DNA of 64,000 nt from Lachnospiraceae bacterium. GTDB taxonomy: Bacteria; Bacillota; Clostridia; Lachnospirales; Lachnospiraceae. Below, in pieces: positions 16,930 to 25,857 of the stretch. The notes beneath the pieces were generated by a model. The model saw only the letters and a list, made by a program, of their open reading frames with translations, ran no database searches and had not been told where the DNA came from. A program made the translations under genes and the position numbers. Position 1 is the stretch's first letter; the number at the start of each line of letters is the position of its first letter. The DNA lies in assembly GCA_030531165.1 (NCBI GenBank), contig JAUNOI010000004.1, forward strand, positions 18,899 through 82,898, given 5' to 3'.

Positions 16930-19128
16930 TTATTCCTCATCTTCCTCTGAACTGATCAAATACAAAATAAGCATGAGGATAAATAAAACTCCTAAAAAGA
17001 TTCCTTCACCTAAAAATCCAAATAATACCTGCATAATTGCTGCACAGGCTGTCCAGAAAAAACTTCCAAGAAATAAAATAACTGTTTTTGGAATACCCTT
17101 TCTTCTTTTTATTGCCACAAATAACAAACTTGCACTTGCCACAATTGCGGCAGCCCAGATGGCAACAGACACCGATACGCCAAACCGCACAGACTTTAAG
17201 ATGCCTTCATAAATACAGAGATTGAGAGTTACCCAGAAAACCGACAGCATGATCAACTGCATATATTCCAGGAGACGGTTTCTTTGATTTTTTTCTTCTA
17301 ACTTCACAAAAAGATCTGTATTTTTATAATTCTCATAGTTCTCTTCAATCCAATTTATAAGATCGGCATCATCCAAAGAAAGATTTTCGATATGCATTTT
17401 TCGGTCGCTATCTGTTTTTTCCTGTTGAATTCTTTCCTTTTCTGCTTCCTGCAAAAGTCTTTCCGACGCATCATCACAGATCTTCTCAAAAATTTTACGG
17501 ATAGAAGGCTCCAAATACTTTGCCAGATTCCTGGATTCCTGGATCTGCTCTTCTCCCCAATCGAAAGATGCTTTTGATATATCTGCTGAAAAATGCTCAC
17601 AGATTTCCCGCCAATTCACTCCCAGATCATCTGCAATTCCGCGAACTTCATCTTTCCATGACGGTTTGAGCAGGATATCTTCCTGTTCAACCTGATTCCA
17701 AAATTCTGTTTTCCATAGCTGGAGTTTTTCTTTATATCTCTGCATATCGAATGCTTTTAAATCATCTTCTCTCTGCTTCCATAATTCCCATGTATGGATA
17801 TTCTCAAAGGAAACCTTGTACAAATCCTCTTCTTCTCGAAATCCTGCGCTTTTCTGCATAACCAAATATTTGATCTGATATATCATATCCTCTCTGATAT
17901 TTGCTTTTGACAGCGCATGCATAAACTCCCTTATCAGTGCGGAATCATGATTTTCCGCCTCTAATATCCATGCTACCGCCTGATTGGCAACTCGCATCCA
18001 CACTTCTTCATCTGCATCTTCAAATATCCGGATCATCCTGCAGAAAATCAAAAAACAATCACTTGAGACACAAAACTCTTTTTTCTGTTTCTGTAAAACC
18101 TCCGTCAATTTAAGAAAGCTTTCCTTCTTATTCTCATCATTCCATGCCTGATTATATGCATCAAGGTATTCATTTTTGCCAAATCCTGTCCATCCAAACG
18201 CGATATTTCGGTCTATCATCTCATAAATAAAGTGCCAGATATAGTCATTTTCACGAATTGCATAGCTGTTCTTCTGAAACCTTTGTCCGATTTCTTCATA
18301 TAATATATTGTTATGATGATATAGTTCCATCATTCTAAGAAGCATATGATCATAAAAATTTTCTGGAAGCAATTTCTTTCCCTGCTGCATGGAGATCATG
18401 TAATCATACTGATCTTCAGGGCCAAAGTAAAACCGTGCTCCTTTCGGTTTTTCGGAGGACAGATGAAAGTATTTCGATACCATCGGAGAGATAAAATTTA
18501 ACTTCTTGCGCATACAGCCCGGCAGTAATTGATAAATATGCCTCATCATTGCTCTTGCCAGAAGCTGATAATCTTCAAAATCATCTTCCGCCAATTCTTC
18601 GTCCGTAATTAGAATCTTCTTACTTGCACCGGACATCCCTGCTAGCAGTTCTTTTAAAAGAGCCGCATCCGTTTCTTCTGATGCCCAGCTTTTTAAAAGT
18701 TCCTTTTGTTCATCTCCGCTTTCCTCTATCACAACCGGCTGCAATATGAACTTTTCTTCCCGCCGTTGTACTCGTTCAAATGAAGATATTTCCAGACAGG
18801 AAATGAAGCTCTCCTCTCCCCCTTCCTCCGGTACCAGCACATGCGTCCAGATATTAGGACGATTATCCCCTTTGATCAGCGTATTGCAGGACGTTGTCCC
18901 TCCAACTACATAACGGTCATTGACATACATCACATACTCGATCGGAAATGCTTTTTCCTCTAATAAACGCATCGGAACCCAGTCTTTTGAAATCTGTTCA
19001 ACCTGTTCATTTGTCTCCGAATCATCCGGTGTGCTTGAACCAAAAATTCCCCATCCGCTTTTTCTCGTCTTATTAAAAAGATCCGGTGCAGCGGTATAAT
19101 AATACTGATTAAAATAATGTTTCATCAT
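16930..19128 (-). CDS. Large GTPase-partner-like (GAP1-like) membrane protein
   Basis: A 732-residue protein with no signal peptide. The N-terminal ~150 residues (FNQYYYTAAP, then KSGWGIFGSSTPD and VGGTTSCNTLIKGDNRPNIW) have the look of the N-terminal domain of GTPase-associated protein 1 (GAP1), found beside double-GTPases in predicted conflict systems. The middle (180-600) is helical. The C-terminus (about 625-725) has four hydrophobic segments, so the protein is membrane-bound, which is not typical. Its start codon overlaps the stop of the GTPase gene by 4 bases (ATGA), indicating translational coupling and a physical pair. The family call is from memory of motifs and context and needs an HMM search. 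Confidence 0.55.
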   Translation of the reverse strand: MMKHYFNQYYYTAAPDLFNKTRKSGWGIFGSSTPDDSETNEQVEQISKDWVPMRLLEEKAFPIEYVMYVNDRYVVGGTTSCNTLIKGDNRPNIWTHVLVPEEGGEESFISCLEISSFERVQRREEKFILQPVVIEESGDEQKELLKSWASEETDAALLKELLAGMSGASKKILITDEELAEDDFEDYQLLARAMMRHIYQLLPGCMRKKLNFISPMVSKYFHLSSEKPKGARFYFGPEDQYDYMISMQQGKKLLPENFYDHMLLRMMELYHHNNILYEEIGQRFQKNSYAIRENDYIWHFIYEMIDRNIAFGWTGFGKNEYLDAYNQAWNDENKKESFLKLTEVLQKQKKEFCVSSDCFLIFCRMIRIFEDADEEVWMRVANQAVAWILEAENHDSALIREFMHALSKANIREDMIYQIKYLVMQKSAGFREEEDLYKVSFENIHTWELWKQREDDLKAFDMQRYKEKLQLWKTEFWNQVEQEDILLKPSWKDEVRGIADDLGVNWREICEHFSADISKASFDWGEEQIQESRNLAKYLEPSIRKIFEKICDDASERLLQEAEKERIQQEKTDSDRKMHIENLSLDDADLINWIEENYENYKNTDLFVKLEEKNQRNRLLEYMQLIMLSVFWVTLNLCIYEGILKSVRFGVSVSVAIWAAAIVASASLLFVAIKRRKGIPKTVILFLGSFFWTACAAIMQVLFGFLGEGIFLGVLFILMLILYLISSEEDEE

Positions 19129-20627
19129 TCACTATTCCTTTCTGAACGGTTCTGCATCAGATTCATCGTTGTCCGTACAAACGCTTCTCCAACCCGAATC
19201 GGATCATATATGCCATCCACTTTGTAAACCAGCGTTTCTCCCTCCGTATTTTCCTGCTTTGTCGAACACCCCAGTGCTGACGCCAGATATACATCCGGTA
19301 CAGAAGGATAATCCGCATTCAGATTGTCAACATCAATGACATATTCTTCAAAAATTTTCCTGATAATCTCTTTTCGATCTTTGCAATGTTCATTGCCTTC
19401 TGCCGATATATAATTTAATTCCCGGTTAAACAGATCTGCTTCTCCGTACTTTTCATTTAAAAATGATATCATCTCGTCTGATTTGCTTAAAATTAACGCT
19501 ACTTCCGGTATTGAAAAATCATCCTCCCGCAATCCCTGTCCAAGATAGCACTGCCACAAGTGGTTATAGAAGTTGCGGATCTGAGCTTCCGTATTGACAT
19601 CTGTCAGCAGCTCCTGCATCACATCATGCACAGTCCTGTGGCCGCGTTTATGGACATCTTGCTGCTTCTTCCTCTGCTGATAGATATTTCCAATTCCTGC
19701 TCTTTCAAGAATTGCTATTTTATTTTCTTGCGATAATGTCTCTACCATCGTACCAAGCCTTGTATTTTGGGGATCGATCAGATACAGCCATCCATCGGTA
19801 TGCATAATATTCTCCAAAATATCCGTGTTCTCGCTCGCTTTTTCGAGCAGCTCTCCTGCTGCATCATAAATGCAGACCATCGCATAATGCCTTTCTTCCT
19901 CGATGCTCCATTCCGCCCGAAGCATGACCGGAGCAATAAATTCTCCGCGCGTTGAATCCGGACAGATTCCCTGTTCCTCTAAAAGCATGACTTTTCTGCG
20001 TAGCTCTCGGTAATTAGAATCCTGCATTGTCTGCGCTTCTGTAAAATGAAGTACTTTGCTCCCATTAATGGCTTTCATATTATTCGCAAGCAGGGAAACG
20101 AGCATACAGGTCTTTCCCGCATCCTTTTTCCCAATTAATCCTACTGTAATTTGCGGATAATGGAAAAATCCGGATGGCAGAATATTATGGCAATTTGAAC
20201 AGATCATACTGGCGCGTGCAGCCTGAATTCCACTCTGAATCGTCAAAACAGAGTCTTCATTTTCCTTATTGCTGTACTGAATAGTGAGTTCCATTCCATC
20301 CTCAAATGTAAATGTTTCATCGATACAGTTATTCTCGTCCCATACATTTTCCATATGATCCATCCCGCAGCGTCTGCGCAGTATATTGATCAGCTGATAT
20401 AATTCTCCATGATTGACGTACACTCTCATTGTATCCGCTCTGTCTGTGATGGATAGTTTTTTCTTTTCCCGGAATTTGCGGTATTTGCGGTCTTCTCTCG
20501 CATTCAGTACAAATTCATCTGCTCCGCCCATACTTTCCATAAAATCCCAGTCAGCAAATTCTTTTTCAAACAAAAAATCAACATTATTACTTTCAATTTT
20601 GCTTAAGCAAAACGGACAAATACGCAT
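19125..20627 (-). CDS. Zinc-ribbon P-loop GTPase (DO-GTPase-like)
   Basis: A 500-residue cytoplasmic protein. Two Cys pairs, CPFC at 4-7 and CSNC at 143-146, could form one split zinc ribbon around an inserted 135-residue segment. A P-loop follows at once: GLIGKKDAGKT, with GKKDAGKT at 166-173. The switch-II Asp is in YDAAGE (Asp255), and LSKSD (380-384) replaces the guanine-specificity motif NKxD. The order zinc ribbon then GTPase, and the downstream GAP1-like partner (4-base overlap), recalls the double-GTPase systems described by comparative genomics. It should act as a regulated switch that recruits or gates the rest of the cluster. GTP versus ATP use is inferred only from LSKSD. Confidence 0.72.
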   Translation of the reverse strand: MRICPFCLSKIESNNVDFLFEKEFADWDFMESMGGADEFVLNAREDRKYRKFREKKKLSITDRADTMRVYVNHGELYQLINILRRRCGMDHMENVWDENNCIDETFTFEDGMELTIQYSNKENEDSVLTIQSGIQAARASMICSNCHNILPSGFFHYPQITVGLIGKKDAGKTCMLVSLLANNMKAINGSKVLHFTEAQTMQDSNYRELRRKVMLLEEQGICPDSTRGEFIAPVMLRAEWSIEEERHYAMVCIYDAAGELLEKASENTDILENIMHTDGWLYLIDPQNTRLGTMVETLSQENKIAILERAGIGNIYQQRKKQQDVHKRGHRTVHDVMQELLTDVNTEAQIRNFYNHLWQCYLGQGLREDDFSIPEVALILSKSDEMISFLNEKYGEADLFNRELNYISAEGNEHCKDRKEIIRKIFEEYVIDVDNLNADYPSVPDVYLASALGCSTKQENTEGETLVYKVDGIYDPIRVGEAFVRTTMNLMQNRSERNSE

Positions 20628-20641
20628 TTTCTTTTCCTTTC

Positions 20642-22351
20642 TTATTCATGTTCTATGCGGAACAGCATTTTCTGATTATCTTCTGTATACAAATTCAGCC
20701 CTTCCATTTGCATATACTGATATGGGCCAAGCCGGACAGGTCCTTCTTTCCTTAAAAGTTCCATATCTTCTTCATCACAATACAATTCCTTATTCGAAAT
20801 CAATATCATTTCCTGTGCTTTATCATTTTGGGTAAATCCAATTGCTAAATTCAATCCCTTAAGCTCCAGATCATCCAATACCATCTTTCTACTTCCGCGG
20901 ATTGTCATGTCGTTAAGATTCTGAATACCTCGCCTTCTCGGCATGCCCAGTTCCTGAGCCTCGATCATTCCGGAATAATGGTTTCGTCTATCTGAAACAT
21001 GAATGGAAATATCATGAAACATTTTTCTATCCTGAAACTCCGAAATCTCGTTCTTTAACTGACATAACGTACTGCTATAGTCCGTCAGCTTTTTTGCAAT
21101 TTCTTCCATGATCTGCCCACGGACATGGACTGCCTCTAAAAATTCCTTTTCCTTCGCTTCTGTCAGTCTCTTCTTCGTCTGGCGCATTTCGTCCCAATCC
21201 GCTTTTACAGATTCTGCTCTGTTCTTGCTTTTCTTCAAAATATCAAATAGTTCATCACCCATCAATTTTGTATATTTTTTTCTCTTTTTATCGGGAAGAA
21301 TGCTTTGCACCCAGATATCGTATGATTCTAATTCTTCTTGAGCATCCAAAATTTCTTTTCTGGCTTTTATGCATTTCTGCCAGTTATCCTTTAAACGTTT
21401 CAAATCCCGGATCACTTCCTGATATCGTTCTTCCCGCTCTTTTTCCATCTTTTCTTTTCGATGCTTTCGAATATTGGTTTTTTTCAAAATGAAAATCCCA
21501 AGAATCAAAACGACCACAAGGCTTACTGCAATTAAAACAAGCGTCTTCTGCTCTTCCGCGGACTTTGCACGGAATCTCTGCCATAAAGATGGCGTATAGG
21601 CGCTTTTTATCTCCTTGAATTCCTTTTTGTCCGCCTTTTCTGCTTTTGTGAGAACAACATTTCCATCCTCTGCAGTTACGATAATGTGGCAGGAATAATC
21701 GTCTCCAAGAATCTTCCTATCATCTTCATCCAATCCGGCCTGTCCAAGATAACAGTTATAGGTCTCATCTTTTGTCGTTTCACTCATCAACGACCGGTCA
21801 TCAATCAAATAACTGATTTTGCGATTCTTAAGCTTTAAGACTTTACCGCCCGCATCATACAGGCGAATCAGCGCCTGATAATTTCCACTATCCGGATTTT
21901 TTAATTCTTTTTCAATCGTATAGCGGGCCGTATAAGAACTGTAATAGATCAGATATACACTCGTACTTTCCCAACTTCCTTCACGGAGTTTCAGCTTCCA
22001 ATCGCCTTTTTCAACATCGGAAACCGTATAATAAGTATAAGTGGAATCATCTCCGTATTTTTTCTTAAATTCAACGCTCTTGCCTTTTTCGTTTTTCAAT
22101 GTCTGAATCTTCGGATCATCTGTTCCATAGACGATGAGATCCATCGATGCGATGCTCATGTCCGGTACCGTAAATTCCAGTTGTCCATCCATTGTTACAC
22201 GTTCCATATTCGCCCACTCGTCTTCATCTGGATTATAATATTTTTCAAATGGATAAGATGCTGCCCGGATATCAGCCGCAAATGCCGTCATACCGATCAA
22301 ACAGCACATCAGCAACGTCAGCAGAACCTTGCCTTTCAAATTTCTTCTCAT
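20642..22351 (-). CDS. Secreted/transmembrane coiled-coil protein of the cluster
   Basis: A 569-residue protein. A signal peptide (1-26, cleavage near AFAAD) is followed by an extracellular part of about 240 residues, beta-rich and Tyr-rich, with no recognised domain. One membrane segment spans 270-289 (LVLIAVSLVVVLILGIFI), and a long charged coiled coil reaches to about 430, with a C-terminal cytoplasmic domain of about 130 residues. This is a type I membrane protein that could sense outside and signal inside. It lies between the SEDS/helical genes and the GTPase gene, 14 bases before the latter. The function is unknown; the topology suggests a receptor or structural link across the membrane. 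Confidence 0.78.
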   Translation of the reverse strand: MRRNLKGKVLLTLLMCCLIGMTAFAADIRAASYPFEKYYNPDEDEWANMERVTMDGQLEFTVPDMSIASMDLIVYGTDDPKIQTLKNEKGKSVEFKKKYGDDSTYTYYTVSDVEKGDWKLKLREGSWESTSVYLIYYSSYTARYTIEKELKNPDSGNYQALIRLYDAGGKVLKLKNRKISYLIDDRSLMSETTKDETYNCYLGQAGLDEDDRKILGDDYSCHIIVTAEDGNVVLTKAEKADKKEFKEIKSAYTPSLWQRFRAKSAEEQKTLVLIAVSLVVVLILGIFILKKTNIRKHRKEKMEKEREERYQEVIRDLKRLKDNWQKCIKARKEILDAQEELESYDIWVQSILPDKKRKKYTKLMGDELFDILKKSKNRAESVKADWDEMRQTKKRLTEAKEKEFLEAVHVRGQIMEEIAKKLTDYSSTLCQLKNEISEFQDRKMFHDISIHVSDRRNHYSGMIEAQELGMPRRRGIQNLNDMTIRGSRKMVLDDLELKGLNLAIGFTQNDKAQEMILISNKELYCDEEDMELLRKEGPVRLGPYQYMQMEGLNLYTEDNQKMLFRIEHE

Positions 22352-22361
22352 AATGCTTCTC

Positions 22362-23081
22362 CTATTCTATCTCATGCATCAGTCTTCGAATATCTTCTAA
22401 CATGGTTTCCGGACATTCTGTTACCGTACGAAGCATCAGCTGCTTCCAAAATACCTCTTCTTCTTTTTCCAATCCAAAATGCCCCAGATGATCCATGCAG
22501 TATTGCAGTACCAGACACCGCTCTCCCATCTCCTTTAGAGTTTCCCGATATTCATCAAAATAGACAAGCAGTTCTGCCGGAACCTGTTCTTCCGCTTTTA
22601 GAATCAGCTTTTGCCTTTTCTTTTGTTCCGCCAACAGTTCCAGATATTCTTCTGCCTTTTTTTCCTGGATCTGCACACCATCCCTGGCATACTTTTGGAG
22701 CCTCTTTAAAATGCTGTTTCTTTGCCAGTTTTGAACTTTCATCTTCATCTTTGCGGAAGGAGAAGGATTATCTGCCATTATCATCTCATGATCCAGCAGA
22801 CGCCACATTTCTAATGTATTTTTTGCATCAATATCATAGACTTCCGCCTCGAATATCTCTTCGATTCTGTCCTGAAACTTTTTATTCGCCATATAACGTT
22901 CCACATAATACCGGTAACGCTCTTCCTCGTCCTCACAATATTGATAGTAGATCCGGTCTACTGGATCTAACTTTGCCCACAAACTGATAAATTTTTTCTT
23001 CTTTTTGGAATCTATTTTTCCAAATAACTCCTTCAATCTGATCTCAATGTCCGGCATAAATGATTCCCAGCTATTCATCAC
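22362..23081 (-). CDS. Helical cytoplasmic protein of unknown function
   Basis: A 239-residue protein, no signal peptide, no membrane segment, almost wholly predicted helix and very rich in Lys, Glu and Arg (KKKKKFISLWAKLD, EKKAEEYLELLAEQKKRQK). No family recognised. Its start codon overlaps the end of the SEDS gene by 11 bases and its stop is 10 bases from the next gene, so it is clearly translated in the operon. Such coupling suggests it binds the SEDS protein or the coiled-coil membrane protein as an adaptor; this is inference only. Confidence 0.75.
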   Translation of the reverse strand: MMNSWESFMPDIEIRLKELFGKIDSKKKKKFISLWAKLDPVDRIYYQYCEDEEERYRYYVERYMANKKFQDRIEEIFEAEVYDIDAKNTLEMWRLLDHEMIMADNPSPSAKMKMKVQNWQRNSILKRLQKYARDGVQIQEKKAEEYLELLAEQKKRQKLILKAEEQVPAELLVYFDEYRETLKEMGERCLVLQYCMDHLGHFGLEKEEEVFWKQLMLRTVTECPETMLEDIRRLMHEIE

Positions 23082-25041
23082 TCTCGTCCTCTTCTTTCTC
23101 TCCTGTTGTCTCCTGATGATCCTCTAATCTGCCAAAACACTTTACTGAAATCCGATGAAACAACTCCGTAATCGGTGCAAGGATAAAATATCCGAGAAAT
23201 ACCATCATATGGTTTTTCGACCTCTCATCTTCTTCCATAAAATATTCCGTCTCTCTCGCAGACATAACTACCATAATACCAATCATAGCCATCGTGATAC
23301 ACTTCGAAGTTCCGCCGTTTGAAATAAATGGAATCGGCATTCCGAAGATCGGAAACATTCCACAATTGCTCGCTGTCATAAAAATCGCCTGTATCCATAT
23401 CATGAAGGAGATCGCAAAGATCATTCCACTGTTATATTCCTGTCTTGTGGATAGTGCCACTTTTTTCCCTTCCCAAAAGAGCAGGAAAAAGATCGACAAT
23501 AAAATGATCGTACAGATATTGCCAAACATCTCTGAAACCGCTACAAACACCATATCCGAGTCTGCATTTGGAACAGTGCTGACGCCCACAGCTTCCTTAC
23601 CAAATAGCCCACCTGCACGCACTCCTATTCTTGCACGGTAATTCTGATACCCCGTATCACCGTTGTCCCACTCAGGATGCATCCAGCAGTAAAATCTAGT
23701 CATTACTTTTCCATATTTCGGAAGATAAAAACGCTCTAGAAAATTCGCATCAGAATTATATGCATAATAACTGTATACTTTCGCAAAATAATACTGATTT
23801 AAGAAATCCGTTTTATCTTCCTGATCTGCAAACAAATAACACATCGCGAGCTTCATGGATTGATTTTTCTTATTCGATACAAAAATCTCCATATCCTCAT
23901 AACCAATCTTATCTTTTACAGAAAATAATTCGACAATGGAAGCCTGCACCGTTTCATCCAGTGCTTCATCCAAGGAAGCTTCTGCTATTTTTTCCATCTC
24001 AGCCTGATCGATCAGCCGGTTGTCCTTCTGTTTTTCCCGTTCTTGAAGATACTCTGCCAAATATGATCTAAAATCCCCAACAGTCCCACTACTGCCATGA
24101 TATCCATTCGCAGCCGAGATTTCCAGGTCATAAAAGCAGCTCATCAGATCTTTTGCGCTGATTTTTTTATTGACACTGTGGATCATAAGGGTACCAATGA
24201 AAATACCTGCTGCCAAAACGCTTATTCCAGTTGCGATCACCATAACAGAATACCTAGTTTCCTGCATGTAGACGACAATAAATGCAATATATACTAAAAG
24301 AACGATCAGCAGACTCCCCATCTCGTTGATCGCGAGCATGCCGAGCATATTCAGTGCTGTATAGATGGCAGACCACAAGAGACGTATTCTCTTTTCTCTT
24401 CGTGTTTTACTCTGCTTACATAGCAGGCATACCAATACCATCAAAAATGTTACTTTTAATATTTCCGTAATCGGAATCGATCCGATCACAGGAAATGGAA
24501 GATTCGTCTTCGCTTCCGGATTGATCTTTCCGCCAGGGCCAACTCCAAAAAAGAATAGCAGCCCATATAACAGAATGGAAATACACGCAATACAAGCCGT
24601 AAAGCTGTCACTTCGAAACTTACGGAATTTTAAAAACGCGAATCCAACAGCGGCGGCTGCCACATAAGATACAAGCAGAAGCAGAATTTTATTCACGATA
24701 AACCTTGCATTCAGATCATCATCATTCGGAAATAGGAGCAGTACTTCCATTAAAACGCCCCATGTTAATAAAATTGCTGAATAGAGCACAATTTTATGAT
24801 TGCCTTTTAAAACATATTTTGTGATCCAATAAAAGCCGACCGTACCTAAAATGAGTATTGGAAGAAAATCCAGATAATGAAAACCAAAGTAAAAAACTTC
24901 TTCTTTATCTTCCCGGATTCCTTTCATCAATGCCGGTACCAGAAGCAATACTTCGTAGAGCACGACCATCCATAAAGTCTTCTCCTGCTTTAGATCACGA
25001 AAACTGCTTATCACTTCATCTTTTGATATAAAATTCACCAC
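23071..25041 (-). CDS. SEDS peptidoglycan polymerase (FtsW/RodA/SpoVE type) with large loop insertion
   Basis: A 656-residue polytopic membrane protein. The C-terminal half carries SEDS signatures: GLFGKEAVGVS, DSDMVFVAVSEMFG (holding the catalytic Asp of extracellular loop 4) and GMPIPFISNGGTS. FtsW/RodA are usually near 400 residues; here about 150 extra hydrophilic residues lie between HSVNKKISAKD (near 290) and GYQNYRARIGVR, within the large extracellular loop. The N-terminal half has about eight hydrophobic segments. With the class B PBP at 14106 it would form a dedicated glycan polymerase/transpeptidase pair for septal, sporulation or local wall synthesis. Its location next to the stator genes is unusual. 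Confidence 0.88.
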   Translation of the reverse strand: MVNFISKDEVISSFRDLKQEKTLWMVVLYEVLLLVPALMKGIREDKEEVFYFGFHYLDFLPILILGTVGFYWITKYVLKGNHKIVLYSAILLTWGVLMEVLLLFPNDDDLNARFIVNKILLLLVSYVAAAAVGFAFLKFRKFRSDSFTACIACISILLYGLLFFFGVGPGGKINPEAKTNLPFPVIGSIPITEILKVTFLMVLVCLLCKQSKTRREKRIRLLWSAIYTALNMLGMLAINEMGSLLIVLLVYIAFIVVYMQETRYSVMVIATGISVLAAGIFIGTLMIHSVNKKISAKDLMSCFYDLEISAANGYHGSSGTVGDFRSYLAEYLQEREKQKDNRLIDQAEMEKIAEASLDEALDETVQASIVELFSVKDKIGYEDMEIFVSNKKNQSMKLAMCYLFADQEDKTDFLNQYYFAKVYSYYAYNSDANFLERFYLPKYGKVMTRFYCWMHPEWDNGDTGYQNYRARIGVRAGGLFGKEAVGVSTVPNADSDMVFVAVSEMFGNICTIILLSIFFLLFWEGKKVALSTRQEYNSGMIFAISFMIWIQAIFMTASNCGMFPIFGMPIPFISNGGTSKCITMAMIGIMVVMSARETEYFMEEDERSKNHMMVFLGYFILAPITELFHRISVKCFGRLEDHQETTGEKEEDESDE

Positions 25042-25077
25042 TTTTTCCCCACTCCTTATTTTCTCCGGCCAGATCCT

Positions 25078-25857
25078 TTATTCTGATTCTAAGATTTCCT
25101 GCAGCTGCTGGATCATCTCATCATCCTTCAGACGGAACTGGAAGACAACTCTTCTGGATTTTTCCTTATCAACAGATCCATCCTTGCGTTTGATCGGATT
25201 ACTGTACGAACGGCCATTTGCCGTAATAATCTTGCGCAGCTGATCCTTTTGCTTCGCCGTCAGATCCAGCTCTTTACTGTTCAAACAGTAATTTGACACA
25301 CTTAATGCTCTCTTCTGCGATAATTCCAGATTATAATTATAGCTTCCATCCGTATCGGTATGCCCCTCTACGATAATCTCCGCAATATTATCCCGAAATT
25401 TATCATTTAGCAAAACCTTAAAATATCCCTTCATAAACTTATCCAATTCTTTCTTCCCAGAAGACTTTAAAATCGACTTATTCTTATCAAATAAGATTTC
25501 AGAATTAAACTGGATCGCTCCTGTCTGACCATCGATCTCCAGATCAACATTCTTTAATTCTTTCCGCAGATCCTCGATAATTTCCGCTTTCACTCCAATA
25601 ATCTTGGAAACTTTTTCCTCCATCTCCTGCAGCTTTTGGGCATCATATCCAGAATCTCCGCCCAGCTGCTTGATCGTAATCCTTTGTTTCTCGATCATCT
25701 GCTGCTTGGATATCAGATCATCCTGCTGGCTCTGCAGCTTCTGAATCGTTGCAAACACGATCAGAATAAACACAAGCAGCAATGCCGCCATCATGTCGGA
25801 ATAAGACTGCCAGTAGTCGATTTTCTTTCTATCGCGTTTCTTTCTTGCTCTTTTCAT
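25078..25857 (-). CDS. MotB/ZorB-like OmpA-domain stator protein
   Basis: A 259-residue protein: basic N-terminus, one membrane segment (about 19-38, YSDMMAALLLVFILIVFA) with Asp21 at its start where MotB and ZorB carry the ion-binding aspartate, a coiled coil (40-105), then an OmpA-type peptidoglycan-binding domain (115-250) with GHTDTDG at 165-171 and LSQKRA at 179-184. It begins directly where the MotA-like gene ends. Family knowledge: such pairs convert H+ or Na+ flow into rotation or force while anchored in the wall. No flagellar genes are near, so this is not a flagellar stator. ZorB of the Zorya defence system is the closest functional analogue by layout. Confidence 0.85.
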   Translation of the reverse strand: MKRARKKRDRKKIDYWQSYSDMMAALLLVFILIVFATIQKLQSQQDDLISKQQMIEKQRITIKQLGGDSGYDAQKLQEMEEKVSKIIGVKAEIIEDLRKELKNVDLEIDGQTGAIQFNSEILFDKNKSILKSSGKKELDKFMKGYFKVLLNDKFRDNIAEIIVEGHTDTDGSYNYNLELSQKRALSVSNYCLNSKELDLTAKQKDQLRKIITANGRSYSNPIKRKDGSVDKEKSRRVVFQFRLKDDEMIQQLQEILESE

